Positions 36,991 through 46,473 of a DNA stretch of 64,000 bases are shown here, one piece after another; position 1 is the first letter of the stretch; each line of letters begins with the position of its first letter. A program made the position numbers and the translations under genes. The DNA is from an uncultured Aliiroseovarius sp. (GTDB lineage Bacteria > Pseudomonadota > Alphaproteobacteria > Rhodobacterales > Rhodobacteraceae), in the NCBI RefSeq assembly GCF_947497285.1, contig NZ_CANMFT010000008.1, positions 124,001-188,000 on the forward strand, given 5' to 3'. Under the pieces are notes generated by a model. That model was not told the DNA's origin. It was given only the letters and a program-made list of their open reading frames with translations, and did no database searches.

Positions 36991-39789
36991 TTACCCCGGT
37001 GGTGCGGCCAGCACCTCTTCGATGGCTTGGGCGGCGGCCCTTGCCTTTTTCTCCAAATCCTCTACCAGCGCCGCCTCACTTTCGGCACCGGTCTCTCGCA
37101 AGAGCAAGTCCTGCCCGCCCTTCCCCAGCGCGTCAAGGTCCAACGGACCCTCTGACAGTAGTTTAGAGACCGCCTGAAGGCGCCACATCAGGTCATGGCT
37201 GTCGGCCAACGCGCGGCCTTGGGCGTCGGAAAACCAGCCGATCGCGATGCCTTGTGCAATCTGGTCGCGCGGCGCGCGGGCCGTTTCACGCGACAAAAGG
37301 GCAGCGGCCTGCGCGACCAGTTCAACGTCCTGGAGATGTCCGACGCCCAGCTTGGCATCCAGAGCCCCGCCCCCGTGGCCCTTGGCCTGTGCGATCCGGT
37401 CGCGCATCTCTTTCACATCGGCGACCACCGTGGGAGGGTCACGGTCAAACGCCAAAACCTCGGCGCGCGCGGCGTCATAGGAAGCGGCCACAGCGTCGGG
37501 TCCGGCAACCACCCGTGCACGGGTCAACGCAAGATGCTCCCATGTCCAGGCCTCGTCGCGCTGATAGGCACTGAAACTGCTTATCGACGTCGCCACCGGC
37601 CCTTGCCGTCCGGACGGGCGCAGGCGCATGTCGACCTCGTAAAGCCGCCCTTCCGCCATTGGTGCGGACAGAGCGGTCAGAAACGCCTGCGTCAGACGGG
37701 CATAATAGGCCCGCGTAGCCAGCGGACGACGCCCGTCAGACATGTCTTCGTCCTTGGGATCATAGATCACGATCAAATCCAGATCCGATGTCGCCGTCAA
37801 ACTGCGCGCGCCCAATGACCCCATTCCCACAATCACAGCGCCCGCCCCCGGCGGCGGGCCATGCTTGAGCGCAAAGTTGTCGATCACCACGGGCCAAAGC
37901 GCCCGGATGACCGCATCGGCAAGGTCGGTATACTGGATGCCGGCCTCGCGCGCGGTGATCAGTCCGCGCAGCAAATGCACGCCAATGCGAAAATGCCATT
38001 CCTTCATCCAGCGCCGCGCCATATCAAGGCGCGCCTCATAGTCGGGCGCTTTTTGCAAACGGGTCTCCAGCTGGCGTTCCAACGCCTCGGCGCTTGGCCA
38101 ATCTTCGAAAAAACCGCCCCCGATGACAGCATCAAGCACTTGTGCATTGTTGCCCAGATACGCCGCCAGCGCCGGCGCGGTGGCCGCGATGTCCACGATC
38201 AGGTCCACAAGGGGGGGATTGGCTTCGAACAGGGAAAACAGCTGCACACCGGCGGGCAGGCGTGACAGAAACCCGTCGAAATGGATCAATGCGTCATGCG
38301 GGCGTGGGGCTTCGGCCAGACGCGCAAGCAAGTCGGGCTTCAAGCGTTTGAAGATTTCAACCGCGCGCGCTGATCGCAGGCAGGGATAGGTTTCCCAACG
38401 GCGCACGATCTCGGCTTCGTTTTCGTCCAGGTCGGGCACAGCCGAGGACGCGTCATCCGGCGCAAAGAAGCTTTCCGTCACCTCATGAACCTCGGACAAG
38501 GCGTCGCGCAGGCGGGCGCGCAAGCTGTCGGTGTCGCCTTCGCCCATCATCCGCGCCAGCCGGTCAAATTCCCCGTCCGTTGCAGGCAGTTTGTGCGTCT
38601 GCGCGTCGCGCATCATCTGCACCCGGTGTTCAACCTCGCGGTGGGACCGGTAATGGCCGGTCAGAATCTGCGCCACGCGCTCAGGAATCCAGTCGCGCGC
38701 GGCCAGTGCGGCCAGCCCCTGCACGGTTTCGCGCATCCGCAGGCTTTCGTCGCGCCCGCCCGCGATGATCTGGCGGGTCTGGGTGAAGAACTCGATCTCG
38801 CGGATGCCACCCTGCCCCAGCTTCATGTCATGGCCTTCCAGCGCCAACGCGCCATGCAAGCCTTTGTGCTTGCGAATACGCAAGCGCATGTCATGGGCGT
38901 CCTGAATGGCGGCGAAGTCCAGATGCTTGCGCCAGATAAACGGGCGGAGCCGCTCAAGATACGCCGCGCCGGCGGCAAGGTCGCCGCCACAGGGGCGCGC
39001 CTTGATATGCGCGGCGCGTTCCCATGTGCGACCGAGGCTTTCATAATACCGCTCTGCGGCCTCCATCGAGACACAGACGGGCGTCACAGCCGGGTCGGGG
39101 CGCAGACGCAGATCGGTGCGAAAAACATAGCCATCGGCGGTCAGCTCGGACAGCATCGCGCTCATCTTGCGGGTGGCGCGAACGTGGCTGGCGCGGGCGT
39201 CGTGGAAGTCATCGCGGTCGAACTGGCTGTCGTCAAACAGCATGATCAGGTCGATATCCGAGCTGTAGTTCAGCTCGTGCGCGCCCATCTTGCCCATCGC
39301 CAGCGCGACCATGCCCCCGGCGCTGGCAATGTCGTCTTCCGTCTTGCCGGGCAGCTTGCCGCGTCGGATTTCCTGACCGACCTGAAACTGCATCGCTTTG
39401 GTGGTGGCGGTGTCGGCCAGATCGGTCAAGGCACCGGTCACCTGCTCCAGCGCATAGACACCGGCAAGGTCTGCCAGCCCGGTCAGCAAGGCCACCCGCT
39501 GCTTGGCAATGCGAAGTGCGGCGCGCAGGGCGCTGTCGGTATCACCTGCGATGCCGTTCAGAACCTCGGTGATGGCGTGTTCCGGGGGGCCTGACAAAGC
39601 CAGCCGCAACCAGTCGGACTGGTGTTCCATCAGTGATTTCAGATAGGGCGCGCAGCCCGCCGCCCCGGCCAGAAGCTCTCTGATCTCGGGGGGCTGATCA
39701 GCGAAGGCAGTATCAATTTCCGTCGCCGGATCGGCCTCGTAGGGGATCGGACAGCGGGTGATACGGGCAGAGAAGGTCTGGTGCGTCAT
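36991..39789 (-). CDS. glnE: Bifunctional glutamine synthetase adenylyltransferase/deadenylase
   Basis: MGKMGAHELNYSSDIDLIMLFD; GMGSLGARSLTATSDLDLIVIYD; two nucleotidyltransferase halves; start trimmed from 40329. Confidence 0.96.
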   Translation of the reverse strand: MTHQTFSARITRCPIPYEADPATEIDTAFADQPPEIRELLAGAAGCAPYLKSLMEHQSDWLRLALSGPPEHAITEVLNGIAGDTDSALRAALRIAKQRVALLTGLADLAGVYALEQVTGALTDLADTATTKAMQFQVGQEIRRGKLPGKTEDDIASAGGMVALAMGKMGAHELNYSSDIDLIMLFDDSQFDRDDFHDARASHVRATRKMSAMLSELTADGYVFRTDLRLRPDPAVTPVCVSMEAAERYYESLGRTWERAAHIKARPCGGDLAAGAAYLERLRPFIWRKHLDFAAIQDAHDMRLRIRKHKGLHGALALEGHDMKLGQGGIREIEFFTQTRQIIAGGRDESLRMRETVQGLAALAARDWIPERVAQILTGHYRSHREVEHRVQMMRDAQTHKLPATDGEFDRLARMMGEGDTDSLRARLRDALSEVHEVTESFFAPDDASSAVPDLDENEAEIVRRWETYPCLRSARAVEIFKRLKPDLLARLAEAPRPHDALIHFDGFLSRLPAGVQLFSLFEANPPLVDLIVDIAATAPALAAYLGNNAQVLDAVIGGGFFEDWPSAEALERQLETRLQKAPDYEARLDMARRWMKEWHFRIGVHLLRGLITAREAGIQYTDLADAVIRALWPVVIDNFALKHGPPPGAGAVIVGMGSLGARSLTATSDLDLIVIYDPKDEDMSDGRRPLATRAYYARLTQAFLTALSAPMAEGRLYEVDMRLRPSGRQGPVATSISSFSAYQRDEAWTWEHLALTRARVVAGPDAVAASYDAARAEVLAFDRDPPTVVADVKEMRDRIAQAKGHGGGALDAKLGVGHLQDVELVAQAAALLSRETARAPRDQIAQGIAIGWFSDAQGRALADSHDLMWRLQAVSKLLSEGPLDLDALGKGGQDLLLRETGAESEAALVEDLEKKARAAAQAIEEVLAAPPG

Positions 39790-39927
39790 GGATGCAAATT
39801 GCGCCGCCGCGCGGGATGGGTCAACCGGGGATCGACGAATGCGACAAAGGTGCAAAACTGGCGGGCAAAGCTGGCTTGCGCCGCCTTCACAGTTTGTTAC
39901 CGTGACCCGCAACGCAGGAGCCGCCAA

Positions 39928-40395
39928 ATGTCCAAAAGTCTGAAACGCGTGCGCGCGGCGCTGGAGACCGCCGGGATCGACAGCGAAATACGCGAGATGA
40001 GCGAGGGCACCCGCACCGCAGCCGACGCGGCGCGCGCGGTGGGGTGCGCCATCGATCAGATCGCAAAATCGATCATTTTTCGCGGCACGCAGAGCGGCCA
40101 CGTGGTGCTGTTCCTGACTGCAGGCGGCCACCAGGTGGATACGGACAAAGCTTCGGATCTGGCTGGCGAGGCGCTTGGCAAGGCCGATGCGGCCCTTGTG
40201 CGGGCCGAGACCGGGTTTGCCATTGGCGGCGTGTCCCCGGTGGGTCTGATCAGCCCGGTGCGGGCGTTCTTCGATCCGCGTTTGCTGGAGTTTGACACCG
40301 TCTGGGCCGCTGCAGGCACCCCGCGCCACGTCTTTTCCGCCGCGCCCCGCGCCCTGATCAGCGCATGCGGCGCGCTGCCCGGTTCCTTCACCTAA
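39928..40395 (+). CDS. YbaK/EbsC family (Cys-tRNA deacylase-like) protein
   Basis: CAIDQIAKSIIFRGTQSGHVVLFLTAGGHQVD..ETGFAIGGVSPVG. Confidence 0.92.
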   Translation: MSKSLKRVRAALETAGIDSEIREMSEGTRTAADAARAVGCAIDQIAKSIIFRGTQSGHVVLFLTAGGHQVDTDKASDLAGEALGKADAALVRAETGFAIGGVSPVGLISPVRAFFDPRLLEFDTVWAAAGTPRHVFSAAPRALISACGALPGSFT

Positions 40396-40862
40396 GCGTC
40401 AGGCGAAGCAGACAGCGTCACCAGCAACTTGGCCAACGAAGCGCGCTCGTCTTTGGTCAGCGGGGCCAGGAACGCATCATTCACGTCGCTGACGGTCGCA
40501 AACAGCTTTGGCATCAGGTCAGACCCGGATTGGGTCAGAAAAACCCGATGGGATCGGCGCGACTGGGCATCTTTTCGACGCTCGACCAGCCCAGCTTCTT
40601 CAAGAAAATCCAGCGCACGGGTGATCGCGTAGTTCGGCATCGATATCCCCTCGCCCAACTGGGTCTGGGTTACGTTGTCGCGTTCCGCCAATGTCATAAG
40701 GATCACAAAATGATCGATCTTCAGCCCATGTGCTGCAAGCCTGGCGCTCATGTCACGCTCGACCACGCAGGCCAGCCGTTGAAAGTGCCAGCCAGCGCTT
40801 GTGAGCCGCGTGGCTTTTGCGCGTTTTGAAAGAGGCGTGTCCTTGGTCATCTGGAAAACCAT
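40392..40862 (-). CDS. MarR family transcriptional regulator
   Basis: LTLAERDNVTQTQLGEGISMPNYAITRALDFLEEAGLVERRKDAQSRRSHRVFLT; start uncertain (40850/40862/40886). Confidence 0.92.
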   Translation of the reverse strand: MVFQMTKDTPLSKRAKATRLTSAGWHFQRLACVVERDMSARLAAHGLKIDHFVILMTLAERDNVTQTQLGEGISMPNYAITRALDFLEEAGLVERRKDAQSRRSHRVFLTQSGSDLMPKLFATVSDVNDAFLAPLTKDERASLAKLLVTLSASPDA

Positions 40863-40874
40863 AGACAACAACTG

Positions 40875-40886
40875 TTGCATTCGCAA
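40875..40886. promoter_or_regulatory. TTGC-N4-GCAA site 1 (MarR operator candidate)
   Basis: TTGCATTCGCAA in the divergent marR/cytochrome b561 intergenic region. Confidence 0.5.
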
Positions 40887-40904
40887 ATGTTAATGTTGCC
40901 AATG

Positions 40905-40916
40905 TTGCAATTGCAA
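40905..40916. promoter_or_regulatory. TTGC-N4-GCAA site 2 (MarR operator candidate)
   Basis: TTGCAATTGCAA within perfect 14-bp palindrome GTTGCAATTGCAAC; 30 bp from site 1. Confidence 0.6.
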
Positions 40917-40954
40917 CTATAATGGGCGCGACTCTTTACACATCGGAGACCCTC

Positions 40955-41488
40955 ATGACACGTTACCACCCCCTGCTCGTCGCCCTGCACTGGGGACTGG
41001 CCGCAATGATTGCCGGCGCACTGATCATGGGCGGTCAGGTGCTGGCTGCACTGCCCAATGACAGCCCCGACAAACTGTTCAGCCTGCGCGCGCATATGAC
41101 AGTTGGACTGGTGATTGGTGCGCTGATGGTTCTACGCCTCGTGACGCGGCTCAGAACAAAGCACCCGCCAAAGGCAGACACCGGGAACGCGCTGTTGAAC
41201 ACGGGCGGTCGTGTGGCCCATTGGGCGCTTTACGGCTTGGTTTTGCTCATGGTTGCCAGCGGCATCGGCATTTCGATCACCGCAGGCCTGCCCGACATCG
41301 TGTTCGGCGGATCAGGCGCCCCCCTGCCCGAAACCTTCAACGATCTGGCCCCGCGCAAGGCGCACGGGATCCTGTCCAAGCTGCTTGCACTGACCATTCT
41401 TGCGCATGTCGCAGGCTGGGCCTATCACCAGTTCGCCCTCAAGGACGGTCTGATCAGCCGGATGTGGTTCGGCAAACGGAGCGAGTGA
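40955..41488 (+). CDS. Cytochrome b561 family protein
   Basis: MTRYHPLLVALHWGLAAMIAGAL..RAHMTVGLVIGALMVLRLVTR..VAHWALYGLVLLMVASGIG..RKAHGILSKLLALTILAHVAGWAYHQF. Confidence 0.92.
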   Translation: MTRYHPLLVALHWGLAAMIAGALIMGGQVLAALPNDSPDKLFSLRAHMTVGLVIGALMVLRLVTRLRTKHPPKADTGNALLNTGGRVAHWALYGLVLLMVASGIGISITAGLPDIVFGGSGAPLPETFNDLAPRKAHGILSKLLALTILAHVAGWAYHQFALKDGLISRMWFGKRSE

Positions 41489-41979
41489 TGTCCCGCAAGT
41501 TTGTTGATTTTCTGAATGAGGTCGCCGGCATCATGTATGTCGGCGGCATCCTGTCTCACATTATCATCGGGGCAGCCGTCGGCGCGACAGATGGCGGGAC
41601 CGCAACTGTCATCTACGAATACAAGCTGATCAGCGCGTATATACTGATCCTACCCGGGTTAGCGATGAAACTTATGTGCGACATTGCGTTGTTTACTTAT
41701 TGGAACGAACGCGGGCGCTGGATGATCGTCAAACTGCTTTGCCAAGCCTTCCTTGCCGTGAACGCTTTCGTCTTCCTCGTTCCTATGATGCCTAAGTTGC
41801 TGGCTCTTGCCGAGGCTGGAGACCCATCAGGACCCGTAAGTGAGGCATTCCACGCGTTAGAAGCAAAAGAAGCCTTAGTGGGCATGTCCAATGTCATTCC
41901 GCTGGTAACTGAAATCCTCATGGGAGCCTTTAAGCCCAGGCTAGGACAGCGCTCAAACACTGCTGGTTTGGCCGCATAA
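41488..41979 (+). CDS. Small integral membrane protein, translationally coupled to cytochrome b561
   Basis: TGATG overlap; 4 hydrophobic helices; MSRKFVDFLNEVAGIMYVGGILSHIIIG; family not recognised with confidence. Confidence 0.8.
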   Translation: MSRKFVDFLNEVAGIMYVGGILSHIIIGAAVGATDGGTATVIYEYKLISAYILILPGLAMKLMCDIALFTYWNERGRWMIVKLLCQAFLAVNAFVFLVPMMPKLLALAEAGDPSGPVSEAFHALEAKEALVGMSNVIPLVTEILMGAFKPRLGQRSNTAGLAA

Positions 41980-42017
41980 GTCCAATTTTGTAGCGGGGGA
42001 CATACATTGTGAACTAG

Positions 42018-42046
42018 GGCCGCAGAAGTTTCTGCGGCCTTTTTTC
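42018..42046 (+). terminator. Strong intrinsic terminator
   Basis: ggccgcagaa-gt-ttctgcggcc followed by tttttt. Confidence 0.92.
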
Positions 42047-42073
42047 GTTACTAAACAGTATCTTATAAAAATA

Positions 42074-42092
42074 ATGTAAAATACTTTCACAT
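42074..42092. promoter_or_regulatory. 19-bp inverted repeat, copy 1
   Basis: ATGTAAA-ATACT-TTCACAT, one mismatch in the arms. Confidence 0.65.
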
Positions 42093-42132
42093 TATCCCTT
42101 GATGCCGACCACGAAATCCCCACATCTTAATC

Positions 42133-42151
42133 ATGTGAAAGGCATTCACAT
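42133..42151. promoter_or_regulatory. 19-bp inverted repeat, copy 2
   Basis: ATGTGAA-AGGCA-TTCACAT, perfect 7-bp arms. Confidence 0.7.
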
Positions 42152-42178
42152 TACTTAACTCAACGATTGGAGACCACC

Positions 42179-42718
42179 ATGAACACCGCCGCTCAAACCG
42201 ATTACACCGCCGCACCGCGTGGCTGGTTTTCGCGAAGCGAAACTTGGCTGGATGAGCGCGGCAAAGGCGCGTGGATCGCCGCCATGGTCATCGGCTTCAT
42301 TCTCTTCTGGCCCATCGGTCTGGCCCTTCTTGCCTATATGATCTGGAGCAAACGCATGTTTTCGAAATCCTGCCGCCACCGCACCTCGACTGAAACCGCT
42401 CCGTGGAATGATGCGCGTTTCGCACGTCGCCATGGCTTTTCCAGCTCAGGCAACACAGCGTTCGACGCCTATAAAGCGGAAACCCTGCGCCGCCTGATGA
42501 GCGAACAGGAAGCCTTCGAGGCCTTCTTGGAACGCCTGCGCGCAGCCAAAGACAAGTCCGAGTTTGACGAGTTCATGGATGAACGCGCAAACGTAGCCCG
42601 GTCGGCGCGTGAAGCCGCCCAAGCCGAGTTCGACGACACCGAAATGGACGCAGACATTGATGCGGACGACATCGAAGTGCTTGACGAACCCAAACGCGGC
42701 AAGAAAAAGCCATCGTAA
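42179..42718 (+). CDS. DUF2852 domain protein
   Basis: GAWIAAMVIGFILFWPIGLALLAYMIWSKRMFSK..ARRHGFSSSGNTAFDAYKAETLRRLMSEQEAFEAFLERLRAAKDKSEFDEFM. Confidence 0.85.
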   Translation: MNTAAQTDYTAAPRGWFSRSETWLDERGKGAWIAAMVIGFILFWPIGLALLAYMIWSKRMFSKSCRHRTSTETAPWNDARFARRHGFSSSGNTAFDAYKAETLRRLMSEQEAFEAFLERLRAAKDKSEFDEFMDERANVARSAREAAQAEFDDTEMDADIDADDIEVLDEPKRGKKKPS

Positions 42719-42752
42719 GCTAGGGATTGACTGTTCACTCTGTCATCCTGCA

Positions 42753-42785
42753 GACCCGGCCCCATACAACAGGGCCGGGTCTTTC
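42753..42785 (+). terminator. Intrinsic terminator downstream of DUF2852 gene
   Basis: gacccggccc-catacaaca-gggccgggtc then ttt. Confidence 0.7.
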
Positions 42786-42817
42786 CACCTGAACGACCTT
42801 TCACAACAGGAGCCGCC

Positions 42818-43306
42818 ATGCCGGACGATCCGCACAGCTTTCACGACAACGGGCAGACGCACGCGCCCTATTGGGGACTTCCCGACCCGGTCACGCAAGC
42901 CGAGTTTTACCAGGATGTGACCCTAAAGCGCCTGCTGGCTTGGGTGATCGACGTGGTGATGATCGTGGCAATCTGCCTGTTGATCAGCCTCCTGACCCTT
43001 GGCATCGGCTTTTTCTTGTGGGGCCTGATCTATCTGGCGGTTGGATTTGTCTACCGGGTAACGACGCTGACGCGTGCCTCGGCGACCCTTGGTATGCGGC
43101 TGGTCGCGATTGAGCTTCGCACCCATCGCGGAGAGCATTTTGACCGACAAACAGCGGTTCTGCACACGCTGGCCTATTTGGTGGCCATGTCCACCTTCGT
43201 GCTGCAGATCTTTTCGATCGTGATGATGTTCACCACGCCGCGCGGTCAAGGACTGGGTGACATGGTGCTGGGCACGGCGGCGATGAACCGCGCCGCGGGC
43301 CACTAG
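42818..43306 (+). CDS. RDD family membrane protein
   Basis: LKRLLAWVIDVVMIVAICLLISLLTLGIGFF..RASATLGMRLVAIELR. Confidence 0.9.
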   Translation: MPDDPHSFHDNGQTHAPYWGLPDPVTQAEFYQDVTLKRLLAWVIDVVMIVAICLLISLLTLGIGFFLWGLIYLAVGFVYRVTTLTRASATLGMRLVAIELRTHRGEHFDRQTAVLHTLAYLVAMSTFVLQIFSIVMMFTTPRGQGLGDMVLGTAAMNRAAGH

Positions 43307-43431
43307 CCACCAGGCTGATCGTCCGGGTGCGCCGGGTCGTGCACTGGCCATTTACCCTGTGATCAAGCAGGACTTGCCCGCTTCAACCGACCGCGCTAAC
43401 CTTCTCTGGACTGGTCAAATTTGAAGGTGTC

Positions 43432-44283
43432 ATGCGCCATACACTACCCCTTGCCCCTCAGTTTTATGTCACTGCGCCGCAGGATTGCCCGTATCTGGAT
43501 GGCCGGATGGAACGCAAGCTTTTCACCGCGTTGCAGGGCGAGCATGCTACCAAGCTGAACGACAGCCTATCCAAGCAAGGGTTCCGCCGGTCTCAAAACG
43601 TGCTTTATCGTCCGTCTTGCGCCGATTGCTCTGCCTGTCTGTCCGCACGTATTCGCGTGGCGGATTTCACCCCTACCAAAGGTCAGCGGCGCACCGTTCG
43701 GCGCAATGCCGATCTGGAACGACGCGCCCGCGCGCCATGGGCCAGCGAAGACCAATACGAGCTGTTCCGCCACTATCTGGACACCCGCCATGCTGATGGC
43801 GGCATGGCGGATATGGATGTGTTCGAATTTGCCGCAATGATCGAGGAAACACCGATCAAAAGTCGCGTCATCGAATATGCTGAACGCGGGCGCGACCAAA
43901 CCCCCGGCGACGAGGCCACGGGGCCGTTGCGGGCGGTCTGCCTGACGGATGTTTTGGATGATGGGTTGTCGATGGTGTATTCCTTCTACGACCCTGACCG
44001 GACCAAGACCTCGCTTGGCACTTACATGATCCTCGATCACATCCAGATCGCGCGCGAGGCGGGGTTGCCCTATGTCTACTTGGGCTATTGGGTGCCGGGA
44101 AGTCCGAAGATGGACTACAAATCCAAGTTTTCCGCGCTTGAAATCTATCGCGCTGGTAACTGGACACCGCTGCACGGAAACGAAGATTACTCGGCCGAGC
44201 TGCACCCGCTGTCCACCGATCCGATCGCAGAACAGGTTGCAGGGATCACCCTGCCGGACACGGTCGGCCCAAACACCACCTGA
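43432..44283 (+). CDS. bpt: Aspartate/glutamate leucyltransferase (Bpt)
   Basis: [73 protein letters not shown]. Confidence 0.96.
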   Translation: MRHTLPLAPQFYVTAPQDCPYLDGRMERKLFTALQGEHATKLNDSLSKQGFRRSQNVLYRPSCADCSACLSARIRVADFTPTKGQRRTVRRNADLERRARAPWASEDQYELFRHYLDTRHADGGMADMDVFEFAAMIEETPIKSRVIEYAERGRDQTPGDEATGPLRAVCLTDVLDDGLSMVYSFYDPDRTKTSLGTYMILDHIQIAREAGLPYVYLGYWVPGSPKMDYKSKFSALEIYRAGNWTPLHGNEDYSAELHPLSTDPIAEQVAGITLPDTVGPNTT

Positions 44284-44575
44284 GACAACGATGATTTGCA
44301 TGGCCGCGGTCTGATGCAGCCTTGGCTGAGACGCACAGGCGTCGGGCTGCCCGTTGGCGGAGCCAGGCGACCGAGACCGCGCAACAGTCGCAAAACTCGC
44401 CTTCGCTTTCCGATAATTGCGCCGCTCAAGCCAAATGCTGCACGAAAATTTCAAAAAAAGCGCCCCTGCGACACTTTATTCACCCATTTCGCGGTTGACG
44501 CCCTTTGCCCCCCCTCATAATGTCCCGCGCACGTAGTCAAGAAGCCCGCTTGGGCAAGGCATAGGAAAAGTTGCA

Positions 44576-44623
44576 ATGGGCAGCGTCCTCGTACTTGTAG
44601 AAATATGGCGCATGGGCCGGTAA
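44576..44623 (+). CDS. ilvB attenuator leader peptide MGSVLVLVEIWRMGR
   Basis: Codons ATG GGC AGC GTC CTC GTA CTT GTA GAA ATA TGG CGC ATG GGC CGG TAA; AGGAAAAG upstream; 6 of 15 residues are Val/Leu/Ile. Confidence 0.88.
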   Translation: MGSVLVLVEIWRMGR

Positions 44624-44650
44624 CGGAACCCTTTAGGTCCCCCATGCGCC
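44607..44650 (+). promoter_or_regulatory. Putative antiterminator stem of ilv attenuator
   Basis: ggcgcatggg (44607-44616) is the exact reverse complement of cccatgcgcc (44641-44650). Confidence 0.75.
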
Positions 44651-44673
44651 CCCGTAAAACCGGGGGCTTTTTT
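44648..44673 (+). terminator. Attenuator terminator upstream of ilvB
   Basis: gcccccg-taaaac-cgggggc then tttttt. Confidence 0.9.
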
Positions 44674-44705
44674 GTGAATACCGCACGTGGAACGGAGAGA
44701 GAGAA

Positions 44706-46460
44706 ATGACGCGTCAGATAACCGGAGCGAAAATGGTGGTTCAAGCCCTGAAGGATCAGGGTGTGGACACGGTATTCGGCTATCCAGGGGGTGCCGTCCT
44801 TCCGATCTATGACGAAATATTCCAGCAAAATGATATTCGCCACATTCTTGTGCGCCACGAACAAGGGGCTGTGCACGCGGCCGAAGGCTATGCGCGTTCG
44901 ACCGGCAAACCCGGCGTCGTTCTGGTAACCTCGGGCCCCGGTGCGACAAACGCGGTGACCGGGCTGACCGATGCGTTGCTGGATTCGATCCCGCTTGTGG
45001 TGCTGACCGGACAGGTGCCGACCTTCATGATCGGCACGGACGGGTTTCAAGAGGCGGACACCGTCGGCATCACCCGCCCTTGCACCAAACACAACTGGCT
45101 GGTGAAAGAGACAGACAAGCTGGCGGAAACGATCCATCAGGCGTTTCACGTCGCAACCTCGGGTCGCCCGGGGCCAACGCTTGTCGATATTCCGAAGGAT
45201 GTGCAGTTCGCCACCGGCACTTATACACCGCCCGCGAAGGCCGAAACCGGTCACTACGCGCCCCGTCTGCGTGGCGACACAGAGGCGATCACCGCGTTGG
45301 TCGAAGCCATGGAGACCGCGAAACGTCCGATCTTCTATACCGGCGGCGGCGTGATCAACTCGGGCCCGGAGGCCTGCCAGCTTCTGCGCGAACTTGTTGC
45401 CGCGACGGGCTTTCCCATCACCTCAACCCTGATGGGTCTGGGGGCCTATCCCGCGTCAGGCGAACATTGGCTGGGCATGTTGGGCATGCATGGGCTTTAT
45501 GAAGCCAACATGGCGATGCATGATTGCGACCTGATGATCTGCGTCGGCGCACGTTTTGATGACCGGATCACCGGGCGGATGGATGCGTTCAGCCCCGGAT
45601 CGAAAAAGGCGCATATCGACATTGATCCCAGCTCGGTCAACAAGGTGATCCATGTGGACATTCCGATCATCGGCGATGTCGGGCATGTGCTTGAAGACAT
45701 GTTAAAAATCTGGAAGGCGCGCGGCCGCAAAACCAATGGCGAGGCGCTGGCCGGATGGACCCAACAGATTGCAGACTGGCGCGCGCGCAACTGCCTGTCC
45801 TACCGCAACTCGGACGAGATCATCCAGCCACAATACGCTTTGGAACGGCTGGAGGCGCTGACCAAAGGGGCGGATCGCTATGTCGCCACCGAAGTTGGCC
45901 AGCACCAGATGTGGGCGGCTCAATTTCTTGGCTTCGAGGAACCGAACCGCTGGCTGACATCGGGTGGCCTGGGAACCATGGGCTATGGTTTGCCCGCCTC
46001 TCTGGGCGCGCAAATTGCCCATCCCGACGCCGTGGTCATCAACGTGGCCGGCGACGCCAGCTGGCTGATGAACATGCAGGAAATGGGCACCGCCGTTCAG
46101 TTCCGCGCGCCCATCAAGCAGTTCATCCTGAACAACGAACGCCTGGGTATGGTGCGCCAGTGGCAAGAGCTGTTGCACGGCGAACGCTATAGCCAAAGCT
46201 GGTCGGAAAGCCTGCCTGATTTCGTGAAGCTGGCCGAGGCATTTGGCTGTAAAGGTCGACAAGTGTCGGACCCGGCCGAGCTGGACGACGCCATTCAGGA
46301 AATGCTGGATTATGACGGCCCGTTTATTCTGGATGTGCTTGTCGAAAAGCACGCGAACTGCTTCCCGATGATCCCGTCGGGCGAACCGCACAACAAGATG
46401 CTTCTGGGCGAAGCCGAGACGCAGGGCGTCATCGGTGCCTCGGGCGCGACGCTGGTATAA
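44706..46460 (+). CDS. ilvB: Acetolactate synthase large subunit
   Basis: [67 protein letters not shown]; ThDP motif [12 protein letters not shown]. Confidence 0.97.
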   Translation: MTRQITGAKMVVQALKDQGVDTVFGYPGGAVLPIYDEIFQQNDIRHILVRHEQGAVHAAEGYARSTGKPGVVLVTSGPGATNAVTGLTDALLDSIPLVVLTGQVPTFMIGTDGFQEADTVGITRPCTKHNWLVKETDKLAETIHQAFHVATSGRPGPTLVDIPKDVQFATGTYTPPAKAETGHYAPRLRGDTEAITALVEAMETAKRPIFYTGGGVINSGPEACQLLRELVAATGFPITSTLMGLGAYPASGEHWLGMLGMHGLYEANMAMHDCDLMICVGARFDDRITGRMDAFSPGSKKAHIDIDPSSVNKVIHVDIPIIGDVGHVLEDMLKIWKARGRKTNGEALAGWTQQIADWRARNCLSYRNSDEIIQPQYALERLEALTKGADRYVATEVGQHQMWAAQFLGFEEPNRWLTSGGLGTMGYGLPASLGAQIAHPDAVVINVAGDASWLMNMQEMGTAVQFRAPIKQFILNNERLGMVRQWQELLHGERYSQSWSESLPDFVKLAEAFGCKGRQVSDPAELDDAIQEMLDYDGPFILDVLVEKHANCFPMIPSGEPHNKMLLGEAETQGVIGASGATLV

Positions 46461-46473
46461 GGAGGGCTGAGAC

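Noticed and set aside
39790-40329. N-terminal extension of glnE (ORF to 40329)
   Set aside because: The extension overlaps the YbaK gene antisense; GlnE homology starts near MTHQTFSARITRCPIPYEAD at 39789.
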